Shown here in pieces: positions 20,201 to 30,029 of a stretch of 64,000 nt of DNA. A program made the translations under genes and the position numbers. The stretch comes from Nemertoderma westbladi (taxonomy: Eukaryota; Xenacoelomorpha; Nemertodermatida; Nemertodermatidae), in assembly GCA_032718475.1 (NCBI GenBank), contig JAUCBJ010007115.1:1-64000 (forward strand), written 5' to 3'. The notes below the pieces were generated by a model that was not told where the DNA came from, did not search any database, and saw only the letters and a list, made by a program, of their open reading frames with translations. The number at the start of each line of letters is the position of its first letter. Position 1 is the stretch's first letter.

Positions 20201-20744
20201 CATTTCAGAGGAAAATCATGTGGTATGTATGTGAGTGCAGCTGATGTAATACTACAGTAATAACTATGTTACATTCGATCCTTATTCAGTTATTACACAG
20301 TATTACGTTCGGTCTGTCATCAACCATAATCTGTTAATGGCCTATGCTATCTCAGTATCCAGGTATCTGTCTATGCCTGTATGCTGCTGTCACCAGGTCA
20401 CTGCATTATCTGATTTCACAGTTGTACTGTGTACTGCAGTACCGGTACTGTCTGACTGTTGTAAGCCTCCTAGCGTGTATTTGGTACTTAGTACCGCCAG
20501 TACCGGTACCTGATATTTGGACTATGGTACAAGCAGACAAGGGACAACAAGTGGTAACTGTGGTACCGGTAGGCCTCCGCCTCGCCTACTGACATATCTA
20601 CCTATCAGCCTATGCCTGTACTATGTACCCTACAGCCCTATGCTGTTGGCGGTGGCAGCGTGGCGTGCAGGCGTGGCAGGTACCGGGCAGCCGGGTACAT
20701 AATATCCGTTGCCAGGAATTTTGAGCTTTAAATTGCAGAATTGA
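20201..20744. other. Spacer rich in TACCGGTA words
   Basis: No gene recognised. ORFs here have no family resemblance. TACCGGTA and GTACTGCAGTAC palindromes are frequent, as in other spacers in this window. Confidence 0.4.
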
Positions 20745-21175
20745 TAACGGTCTGACGGTTCTATCACATTTGAGGCACAGCTGCACGCACAGTGACAAAC
20801 ACGAAACACCTTTCCCAAGTCAACCAGTCTGCCAGTGGCCATTTTTGGACCGATTTGTCTCAAATTTCACACATACACTCTCTGACCTACAGACCTACCG
20901 GTATGTGTAACTTCGTAGAAAATAAATTTTAAATTAGGGTTATTTTCCGCTTCGAGCGGCACGATTGAAAATCGTGAGTTTTTTCTCAGAAAGTCAATTT
21001 TTGTCTGTTTTCAAATGTGCACCATTTCCTCAATTTTTCTTCAATTTGCCGGAAAATCTACAGACAGACTGACAGACACCACATGCCACAGGCTGCCAGG
21101 TCGTGTATTTAATGTGGTGTAAATTTTACGGCTGCAGAGGACGATGTGCCCTTCGCGCAGCACGTGAAAAACTGT
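20745..21175 (+). repeat. Dispersed repeat, inverted relative to 29350-29725
   Basis: GTTCTATCACATTTGAGGCA, TGGCCATTTTTGGA, GACAAATTTGAGAC-like, GTGTATTTAATGTGGTG, TAAATTTTACGGCTGCAGAG and GATGTGCCCTTCGC occur here and, in reverse complement and reverse order, at 29350-29725. The two arms are about 8.2 kb apart and clearly diverged. They are either two insertions of one repeat family or the arms of an old inverted duplication. Confidence 0.75.
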
Positions 21176-21465
21176 ATTTTCTATATAAATACTTAACTTA
21201 ATTTGACCACTGTCAGTACCGCCCTTCCAGTAGGGCCTACCAGATTACCGCACTACAGCACTACCGGTACCTACTGCACTGTAAGCTGGTAAGTAGGCAA
21301 TCAACTATTCAAATAATATTTTAAATGGGGGTTTTCAATTGTACTGGCAGCACTGGGGGAGGGGGAATATTCAGTTTGGGGTACCCACACCAGCACACTG
21401 CCATTATTGGATTTTTATACTGTATGAAACTCGCAAGTTACAGTAGTGGCGGCCTCAACCCTAAT

Positions 21466-21655
21466 TAAAACTGTCATGTAACCAGTAAGTGTGTAACCAT
21501 AACCCTAAGTCAGTAAGTCGAATAATCTAAGAAATTTAGCGGAATTTCTGCCATTATTACCATTAACAGGCCTTACAGCCTTGTGGCAATAATATCAGAA
21601 ATTCCGCTAAATTTCTTAGATTATGACTTGGGTTAGGGTTGCATGACAGTTTTAA
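21466..21655. repeat. Hairpin-forming inverted repeat (MITE-like)
   Basis: The left arm contains AAAACTGTCATG, AACCCTAAGTC and AATAATCTAAGAAATTTAGC plus GGAATTTCTG. The right arm is the reverse complement: CAGAAATTCC, GCTAAATTTCTTAGATTAT, GACTTGGGTTAGGGTT and CATGACAGTTTT. The loop is about 40 bp. It contains no coding sequence. The structure fits a small foldback transposon, but no target duplication was identified. Confidence 0.8.
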
Positions 21656-21671
21656 CGGTCCTACGAATTAC

Positions 21672-22505
21672 TAGGGCTCGATCGGAGTTGGGATTTGGCC
21701 GGAGCAGGAGCCGGAGTTGGACAATTTGGCCGGAGCCGGAGCAGGAGCCGGAGTTTTTCAAAAATTTTAAAAAATTAATTATTTATTTAAAAAAAATAAA
21801 GTATGGTTATCGTTCGCCAATTGCCAATCGCTCATAATCAATCATACTGCTGTACTGTAGGTCTAATTAATTTCATAATTTATAGATTTACGAATTTTCA
21901 ATTTAACATTTAAGTAATTAATTTATCACGGACAGACGGCCTGACGCTGACGGCTAAAAATTACCTACAGTGCTACAGTATACCTAACTCACTAACTGTC
22001 AGACTGTCTAACTGTGGTAGAGGTGTGTACTGTAGGTAGCCTACCGCTGTACCGTACGTCTGTACGTGTACCAGTACTGCAGTACATTATGCTGGCATGA
22101 CAGTCAGTAAATGGCTGCAGTCAGGCAGTGGCTGAGTGGTACAGTGTACAATCATAGCATTTACAACAATTTTTTACAGTAGGTAGGGCTGTAGGGCCTA
22201 TCTGTAACAGTCTGCTAGTCAGCCAGCTGGCCAGTACCAGTACTGCAGTACAGTCAGTCAGTCAGTGCAGCAGTGATTGACTAGGTAAATACTGCAGTAT
22301 TATGCTTGATATTGAAGCTGTACTACAGTACGGTACTTATAGCAGTATAGTGTCAGAGTATAGATAATTGTTCAGATTAGAATATGCACGAAATATAATA
22401 CTTTATTAAAAAATTAACTCCGGCAATATTTTTACCGGAGCCGGAGCAGGAGCCGGAGGTGCCAAAATGGCCGGAGCCGGAGGCCGGAGCTCCGATCGAG
22501 CCCTA
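21672..22505 (+). mobile_element. Non-autonomous hAT-like element, copy 1
   Basis: An 834-bp element with 16-bp terminal inverted repeats TAGGGCTCGATCGGAG / CTCCGATCGAGCCCTA. It is flanked by a perfect 8-bp duplication, CGAATTAC, at 21664-21671 and 22506-22513. An 8-bp target duplication and a TAGGG start are typical of hAT. Near both ends GGAGCCGGAGCAGGAGCCGG-type repeats occur. No transposase is encoded, so it would need a transposase supplied in trans. Confidence 0.9.
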
Positions 22506-22513
22506 CGAATTAC

Positions 22514-22690
22514 CCCAAAACACCCCAAAATAGCAGGCCCTATAAAACTACCCCAAAATAGTTTAGAATTACCCCAAAATACCCCAAAATACTTTTTTTG
22601 AGCCTTTATTTTGGAAATTTAATTTACCCCAAAATATGGCAAAATGACGAATTACCGGTAGGCCTACCCCAAAATAATGCAGTTAGGGAG
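22514..22690. repeat. TACCCCAAAATA microsatellite-like array
   Basis: ACCCCAAAA words recur about nine times in irregular tandem. The array abuts the right target duplication of the hAT-like element, so the element inserted at its edge. Confidence 0.75.
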
Positions 22691-22859
22691 CACTAGGCCT
22701 ACTCAAAATGGGGGTGGACGGACACCGCGAATGGGGGTGGCTCTTTCTGTAAAATTTCGCATTTTATAAGAAATATCGACCCAGATTATTCTACATTGGG
22801 CTGGACTGACACTGAATCATTACAAATTATCAAAGAGTGCCAACGTTTAACCTGTCCAC

Positions 22860-23612
22860 TAGGGCTCGATCGGAGCTCCGGCTCCGGCCATTTTGGCACC
22901 TCCGGCTCCTGCCTGCTCCGGCTCCGGTAAAAATATTGCCGGAGTTAATTTTTTAATAAAGTATTATATTTCGTGCATATTCTAATCTGAACAATTATTT
23001 ACACTATAAGTACTGAAGTAAGTACTGTAGTCTAGCTTCAATATCAAGCATAATACCGGTACTGCAGTACTGCAGTATTTACTTAAAGTCAATGACTGAC
23101 TGACTGTACTGCAGTACTGGTACTGGCCAGCTGGCTGACTAGCAGACTATTACAGATAGGCCCTACTGTAAAAAATTGTAAATGCTATGAATGTACACTG
23201 TAGCTGTACCACTGTAGCCATTTACTGCTGTCATGCCATGCCAGCTGCCAGCATACTGTACTGCAGTACTGGTACACGTACGGTAGGCTACCTACAGTAC
23301 ACATCTCTACCACGGTTAGTGAGTTAGGTAGGCTACTGTAGGTAATTTTTAGCCGTCACGTCAGGCCGTCTGTCCGTGATAAATTAATTACTTAAATTTT
23401 AAATTGAAAATTCGTAAATCTATAAATTATGAAATTAATTATACCTACAGTATGATTGATTTTGAGCGATTGGCGAACGATAACCATACTTTATTTTTTT
23501 TAAATAAATAATTAAATTTTTAAAATTTTTGAAAAACTCCGGCTCCGGCCAAATTGTCCAACTCCGGCTCCTGCTCCTGCTCCGGCCAAATCCCAACTCC
23601 GATCGAGCCCTA
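22860..23612 (-). mobile_element. Non-autonomous hAT-like element, copy 2, inverted
   Basis: Same family as 21672-22505 but in the opposite orientation and 753 bp long. It has the same TAGGGCTCGATCGGAG ends and a perfect 8-bp duplication, CTGTCCAC, at 22852-22859 and 23613-23620. Because each copy has its own target duplication, the two are independent insertions 354 bp apart. Together they form a large inverted repeat. Confidence 0.9.
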
Positions 23613-23620
23613 CTGTCCAC

Positions 23621-24949
23621 CCAGATTTGTAACTAGGCTGGCCTAGCAGCATGACGCCAAGCCATATTTTATCCAACCTGGTGATTGACAGCAATGTTAA
23701 TCAGGGCAGGGGTTCAGTACTTGGCTGCAGAGTTGTCCTAGAGCAAGTCTGCAGGTGGGCTGTTTTATCTTCCATTGGTCAATTATTTCAGATTCAGTCC
23801 TATCTTTATCTATCTGCCTTTAGCTAAATAGGCAATTTCTGAATTAGTAGGCATACACTCTACTGATAGTTATTAGCCAGGGCAGAGATGCAGAGACAGA
23901 GAGACTAAAAGTTCCCCTTGAACAAAGCATACCTGCCGGCACTAATAACATAAGCACATGATAGCCAGATCAGTGACATATTAATATGGTCTACCTATCA
24001 GAGGCTAAGGCAGAGGTCTAATCAGGGCTGGCTGTAAGAAGCCTGTTGCAGCTGTGTACTTGTTGAGCTTGAGGCACTCCTTCCTTATTAAATAGCGTAG
24101 CAGCCAAATGCCAGCTATACATTAATAGCCGTTGGTGTGATTGTCTTCCAGAAGAACCGTCCAGTCAGCGTTAAATTGACTGGGTCTAGTTTTGGGACAA
24201 ATTGGGTAGACTTCACCAAACGGTTGAGCTGATTTTTTAGAGGGTCTTAAACATAGCAACGGAGGAAACTGCCATAGCAACAGCTCTTACTGTCTTATAG
24301 TTCAGCTCTTATCTGTAGATATGATGAGTTAAAATTTATGGAAGATTACTATTTTGGATATATATGAAGAATTCAATGGCATATTTAGTTTTTTGAAAAT
24401 ACCATAGCAACCGTGAAAAGTGAAAACGACCCTCAAAGTTAGCAGTATTGACAATGTTAGTAGCGACGGGCTTTACAGGTTACAGTTTCATAGTCGGCTA
24501 CACGAACTGGAGTTTTTGTTTAAGTATTATGTAGCAAGCAAAGCAAAGCAAGCAAGCAAGCAAACAGTCGGCCGAAGCCGGAGGCGACCCGAAGGCTCCT
24601 CTTTCGATAGCTGCTACCCAAGGGTAGGGGTGGGCGCTACTCCTATCCCAAGATTTGCTCCCAGTAATTTAACTGGTACTCAAAAACTAAGTATTATGTA
24701 CCGGTAATTAATTACTTAAGTTCAAAAGAGTGTTTGCTCTAGCGAAGATTGGACGCAGGCGAAGTTTGCTGCATAGGAGCTTTCGTAGTTTCATACAACC
24801 GTGCGTAGTTCCCAGTACATCCGAGCACATTGTGTCTTTATATGAATCGCCAATACTAATAACATATTTAATATATAACCTTAAACCTGTAATTTAGAAC
24901 CGTGCTGGTACCTGACTAGTTCAGAAGTTATGTCAGTCTTGTACTTGTC
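23621..24949. other. Spacer with (AAGC)n microsatellite
   Basis: No gene recognised. An AAGC/AAAGC microsatellite lies at about 24536-24565. The part near 24750-24949 may be 3' tail of the minus-strand LINE, but its end could not be fixed. Confidence 0.45.
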
Positions 24950-24952
24950 AGG

Positions 24953-27829
24953 TCAGATTTTGTAATGTTTCCGTAATCTGCATTCACGGAGGGTGGTTGA
25001 TACAGGTGGCATTGTACGATAAAGCTCGGCGTTTGTCATGTGTTGTCTCCAGCTGATGTTTAGGGCTGCCCTTAGTAGTCTTGTGTAGCAACCATCACTT
25101 CGTTGTTCAAGTGATTTAGTCAGTGTCCAGGTCTCACCCCCATATAAAAATACACTTTCCACTGTGGCTCGAAAGAACTTAGTCTTCAGGTGCCTGGAGA
25201 GATCTGATTTCCAGATGGTATCCATTTTTGATAGAGCTACCCATATGCCTTTGCTTTCCTAATTTCTATGTCCTTTTTGCTACTCTCTATCCATGATCCA
25301 AGGTACTGGAAGTCATCAACCTTTCTTAGTTGATTATTGTCAATGGTTGTCAAGTTTCCATCAACATTAAAGGTCATGAATTCGGTCTTGGTAGCATTTA
25401 TATGCAATCCAACCTCCTTAGCAGCCCTCTCCACTTTATTTAGTAGAAGCTGTGCATCTGCTAGGGTATTAGAGAGCAGGGCGATGTCATCCGCAAAGTC
25501 GGTGTCTGTGACTGTAGTTGCCGGATATCTACAACTTCTGCATTCTTGAAGTATGAATCCTGTGGCTGTCCTCATTGCGTAATCCAGCACAATTACAAAT
25601 AGTAAAGGTGCTAATGTGTCACCTTGCAGTACCCCAGCCAGGATTGAGAAAAACTCAGTTTCACCATCTGGTGAGAGTACCTGTGCTTCTGTGTCACAAT
25701 ATAACAATCCAATGCCAGCAACAATTACTTCTGGTATTCCATAAGCTCTTAGGATTTCAAGCATTTTGCCTCTATGGATGGAGTCGAATGCCTTCTTGAA
25801 GTCCACAAAAGTCATGACTGCAGGGAGATTCTTCGACTTAATTCCTTCAATCAGTCTCCGTAATTCCTTCAATCAGTCTCCGTAATTCCTTCAATCAGTC
25901 TCCATAGTGCAAGTATCTGAGCTATTGTTGATCTACTTGGTCGAAATCCGTTTTGGCTCTTACGCAGTAGTTTCTCTATGTGAGGCCTAATCCTATATAG
26001 AATCATTCTATTGTATATTTTGACAGCTACCACAAGCAGACAGATTCGACGATAGTTTGCTGGTATACCGAGGTCTCCTTTCTTGGGGAGAGGCTTTAGT
26101 TGACCTTTAGTCCAAATTGGTGGTGGCTTTTCCCCTTTTAACATCCGATTGATAACATTCAATAATGGTCTGCTTAGCACTCCTGTTTTCCATACCTCTG
26201 CTGGGATTTCATCTAATCCACTCACTTTATTATTGGACATGCTTTTAATGCTTCTCTGGAGTTCGGCAGGTGTGAAGTCCCCTGTTTCTATAGGTAGTGT
26301 CTTGTCTTATATTTTCCTTGTAGGGCTGACCTCGATGTTTGGTGGCTGCACAAGCAAGTTGCTAAAGTGATTTTTCCACTTCCCCACACGTTCTTCCGGA
26401 CTATCGGCTTTGAGGCGCCCCTTTGCACAACTTTTCCGACCAGATACCTCATTTACAGTTTGCCAGGTAAGTCTTGATTGTTTCTGTATGTGAGCAGTTG
26501 TAATTGCTTCAATTTTATCCTGTATGTACTTTTCCTGGCTGATGTTGTAGGCCAATTTAAGATCGTCCTTAGCTTTCTCAACCTTGTTAATGTTTTCTGT
26601 TGTTGGTTGTTCGGTTTTAACTTTGTAGGCTATCTTAAGATCTTCTCTCTTACAAGTAACCTCAGAGTTTTGCCATGGCACATACTGTTTTCGTTTGGGT
26701 TTCTGGGGGATATGCCTCTTAGCTGATTCCTTGTGGGCTGTTATTATATTCTGGTATATTGAATCAGTGGACTGATCTTCATCCATTGACTGAAGTGCTT
26801 CAAAGCGGTTTTGAACTTCTACTGTGTAAGCATCCTTTACTGCATTGTCAGTTCTGAGTTTCTCCCAGTCGCAGTTGATTTGCTTGCTTGTCCTGGGTTT
26901 GCTGCTCTCAAACTGAGTCTGATCTCTGCAGTCACAATTCTGTGGTCCGAACCAATTAGGTTGAACGAGCTGTATGCCTCGCAGTTGATCATGCTGTTTC
27001 TCCACTTTTTGTTTATAAGGGTGTAATCCAGTTGTGCTTTGGTTCCATTAGGGTATTGAAAGGTCCATAGCTTCCCCTTACCCTTTTCGAATGTGTTGTT
27101 TGTTGGTATCAATTCACATTCTTCCATTAGGTCTAAAAGTAATTACCCATTTCTGTTAGAACTGGTGTTATAGGTGTAACCCTTGATGTCTTCTGGGCCA
27201 ATTTGCGCATTCAGCTCACCACCAATGACTTTAACATTGTGTTTCGGAATGTCCTTTATAAGTCCAGTCAGATCTTCATAAAACTTCACTGCTTGTTCTG
27301 GCTCTGAGGCATTGGTTGGACTGTAGCAACATATAACTGTTGTCTTGGGATTCCCATCAAATGTTGCGATCATAACCCTGGAATTTATAGATTCGATGTT
27401 GTTTAGGGTCTTAAGTGCAAATGGGCTTAGCAGAATTCCTACTCAGCCAATTGATGCATTGGCCAAGTTTCTTATTGCTGAGCTTGTTACTAACGTCCAT
27501 CCATTTCTAATGTCATTGTACTTCATGGCAGAGTCCTCATGACAAATCCGATGTTCTTGGATGTAGATGATGTCGATGTTATAGGCCTATTCCATTGCCA
27601 GAGCAACCATGTCACCCTGTTTGCTATGTGCTTTCAGCATGCGTGTGTTCATTGTAGCAATCTTTAGTGTCGTTTTACATTTCAACAGGTTGGTTCTTCT
27701 TTCTTCTCTGTCTTCTGTTCCAGTAGCCAATTTATCGACCCCAGCCTGGTGTACCACTGAGGGACGTGGTCCTTGTTGACCCGGGCGACGACCGAGCCGG
27801 TATTTCTCCCGGAGGTTTCTCATACTCAT
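24953..27829 (-). pseudogene. Nearly full-length RTE-like LINE (endonuclease plus reverse transcriptase), broken
   Basis: Read right to left. The AP-like endonuclease spans 27680 to 26910 and shows IATMNTRML, YIQEHR, GELNAQIG and GSDHRIVTAEIRL. The linker and RT follow, with NNKVSGLDEIPAEVWK, YRRICLLVVAVKIYNRM, QNGFRPSRSTIAQI, motif A MTFVDFKKAFDS, motif B GVLQGDTLAPLLF, FADD, FQYLGSW and FLYGGETWTLT. The same motifs mark the copies at 1.9 and 42-43.8 kb, but this is a distinct subfamily. Breaks are few: in-frame stops at about 27585, 27447, 27142 and 26305, a frameshift near 26910, a 22-bp triplication near 25842-25908, and a 2-bp insertion near 25235. The endonuclease motif usually reads GDFNA, so GELNA replaces a catalytic Asp with Glu. 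The element is inactive but complete enough to serve as a family reference. Confidence 0.88.
25842..25908 (-). repeat. 22-bp tandem triplication inside the RT
   Basis: TTCCTTCAATCAGTCTCCGT and its next two bases occur three times in a row. The segment encodes the RRLIEGI block of the RT. Two extra copies add 44 bp and shift the frame. Either side of it the protein frames match across the block. Confidence 0.9.
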
Positions 27830-28310
27830 CTTTCAGTTGCGGGAATAAACCGCTTGTGGTCGCAACTCCTACAAGCGTCTTCGCAGTAGGTCACCGTTGG
27901 TTGATTACCTTCCGCCGACCTTGTCAGCATGTCTAGCCGTTGGTTGATTACCTTCCGCCTATCCATGGCCTACAGCCCTGCTTCCGACTGTAGGGGTCCA
28001 TTCGTTACACCCTGAAACAAGTGTGCCTCCTGGGTTAGGTATCCAGTATAGACAGAGCGGGGTGTGTATCATCTCTATTGCAGATGCGTATCAAGCCTTT
28101 GCCTATGGTGCCCTAGGCGCTATAGCCCTCAATGACTTATTTAGTTGACGGGGCTAAACCAACCCACTCTTGATCAACTAAATAATGAGTAGGCTACTGG
28201 CGCTTATCGGGCCTGCCCTACTGGGCTGACAGCTACAGGCAGTACCACATTACTGCCATAGTGGTGGCAGGATCGGGGGACCTGACCTGACTGAAAAAAT
28301 CCGACAAATC
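27830..28310 (-). other. Probable 5' UTR of the minus-strand LINE and flank
   Basis: GC-richer than the surroundings. It contains a direct repeat, CCGTTGGTTGATTACCTTCC, at about 27893 and 27936. No ORF of interest. The 5' end of the LINE could not be fixed. Confidence 0.4.
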
Positions 28311-29349
28311 CTTGTACTTTTTTCAAATTTTGATGATTCCCCTTTGCCCATGGAGAACATCTTATACTTTTTTCAAAAGTTTGTTGATTCGGCTATATCC
28401 ATGGCAAACCATTCCTTTTCAAAGTGGGTTGATTCCTCTATGCCCTTATTAAGAAACCTAATTATTTGAAAGTTTATTTATTAACGTAATAGTAGTAATA
28501 ATAACAATACCTGATTAGTATACATTGCACTGTAATATTGCATATAATTACCTAATTAACTAAAACAGCTAATTAACTATTAATAAATGCCACAAACTGT
28601 AAATTGATTTATTAGGCATATTTTACGAAATGCCACAATTCCTAAAAATGTGCACTGTAATATAATAATTGCTTAATAATAATTTGACATTAAAAAAACA
28701 AACTAAAAAATTATTTTAATTATAATTGATTTTAATTATTGACAGTATGTCGAATAAATATATTTATTTAAAATGGCATTTCGCCGATGACAACATGAAT
28801 AATGCTTCAGTATAAAATGCCACATCAAAGTACTGTAAAGTAATTCACAATTCACAACATAATTATATTGTAAGTTAGTCCTATATTATGTCCTACTGTG
28901 TAATTAAATTTAAAAACTACGAAATTAACTACAAATTATAATTACTACATGCAACAAGTATGGGCCACAATTACAACTAAACCTATGGGAACAAATGCAA
29001 TTATAATTTACCCTTCGCGTCATCCCGCTTCATTGTCATCAAGCAACGACAACACGTTGGGGGTGTTTCCAGACCGAGACCATGTCTTATCCACCACAGA
29101 AAGACGGCTGCAGATGACTTCCGCCAAATCTCTGCTAATCGTAAATTATTCAGGCACTTAAACTGGCATTCGTCCTCCCTCCCCCAGTGCCACCGGTACA
29201 ATAATTGAACATCGCCATTTAAAATATTATTTCACTATTAGTTGAGAGCCTACTTACAGTAAAGTAGGTACCGGTACTGCTATAGTGCGGTTATCTGGAA
29301 CTGGCAGGGCAGTAGTAGTACTGACAGTGGACAAACTAAGTTAAATATT
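28311..29349. other. AT-rich spacer
   Basis: 28311-28450 holds two or three degenerate ~65-bp repeats (TTTTTTCAAA...GTTGATTC...CCATGG). The remainder is very AT-rich. No gene recognised. Confidence 0.45.
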
Positions 29350-29725
29350 TTTCTAGTAAATGCAGTTTTTTCACATGCTGAGCGAAGGGCACATCGTTCT
29401 CTGCAGCCATAAAATTTACACCACATTAAATACACGACCTAGGGTGTCTGTCTGCAGATTTTCCAGCAAATTGAAGGAAAATTGAGGAAATGGGCAAAAA
29501 ACAGGCAAAAATTGTCTTTTCGAGGAAAAGGCCATAAACTCATGATTTTTCATCATGCTCCTCGAAGCGGAGAATCACCTAATTAAAACATTCTTTTTTT
29601 TCTATTAAGTTACACATAAATCAGAGAGTGTATGTGTCAAATTTGAGACAAATCGCTCCAAAAATGGCCACTGAGGAAAGGTGTTTGTCACTGTGCCTCA
29701 AATGTGATAGAACCTGTTTTTGCAT
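29350..29725 (-). repeat. Dispersed repeat, inverse copy of 20745-21175
   Basis: It carries the reverse complement of the same ordered blocks, including GATGTGCCCTTCGC, TTTAATGTGGTGTAAATTTT and TCTATCACATTTGAGGCAC. It lies just upstream of the zinc-finger gene. Confidence 0.75.
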
Positions 29726-30029
29726 CATCGCTCGGTCCTACGAATCTCCCAAATACTCCGTTTGGTTGTCAGTTCCGTTTGGTTGTCAAACTAGGCCTAC
29801 TACTCTATACGGGTAGTACTTGATAGTTTTTTTTGGTTCCATTTGCTTGTCACTGTCACTATAACCTGCTTTTTTCCGTTTCAGCGACATGCAACTTTTG
29901 AATGCCCTTATATAATCTATTTATTATATTTACATCGCATGAAATTTATATTAGTGAAGAGCTTGACATACCTAAAACTACTGCCATCTGTATTTAATGT
30001 ATTGATTAAGTTTTACTGAAGATTGGATA

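Noticed and set aside
21455-21645. GGGTTAGGGTT / AACCCTAA as interstitial telomere repeats
   Set aside because: Only one or two partial units on each hairpin arm; better explained by the inverted repeat itself.
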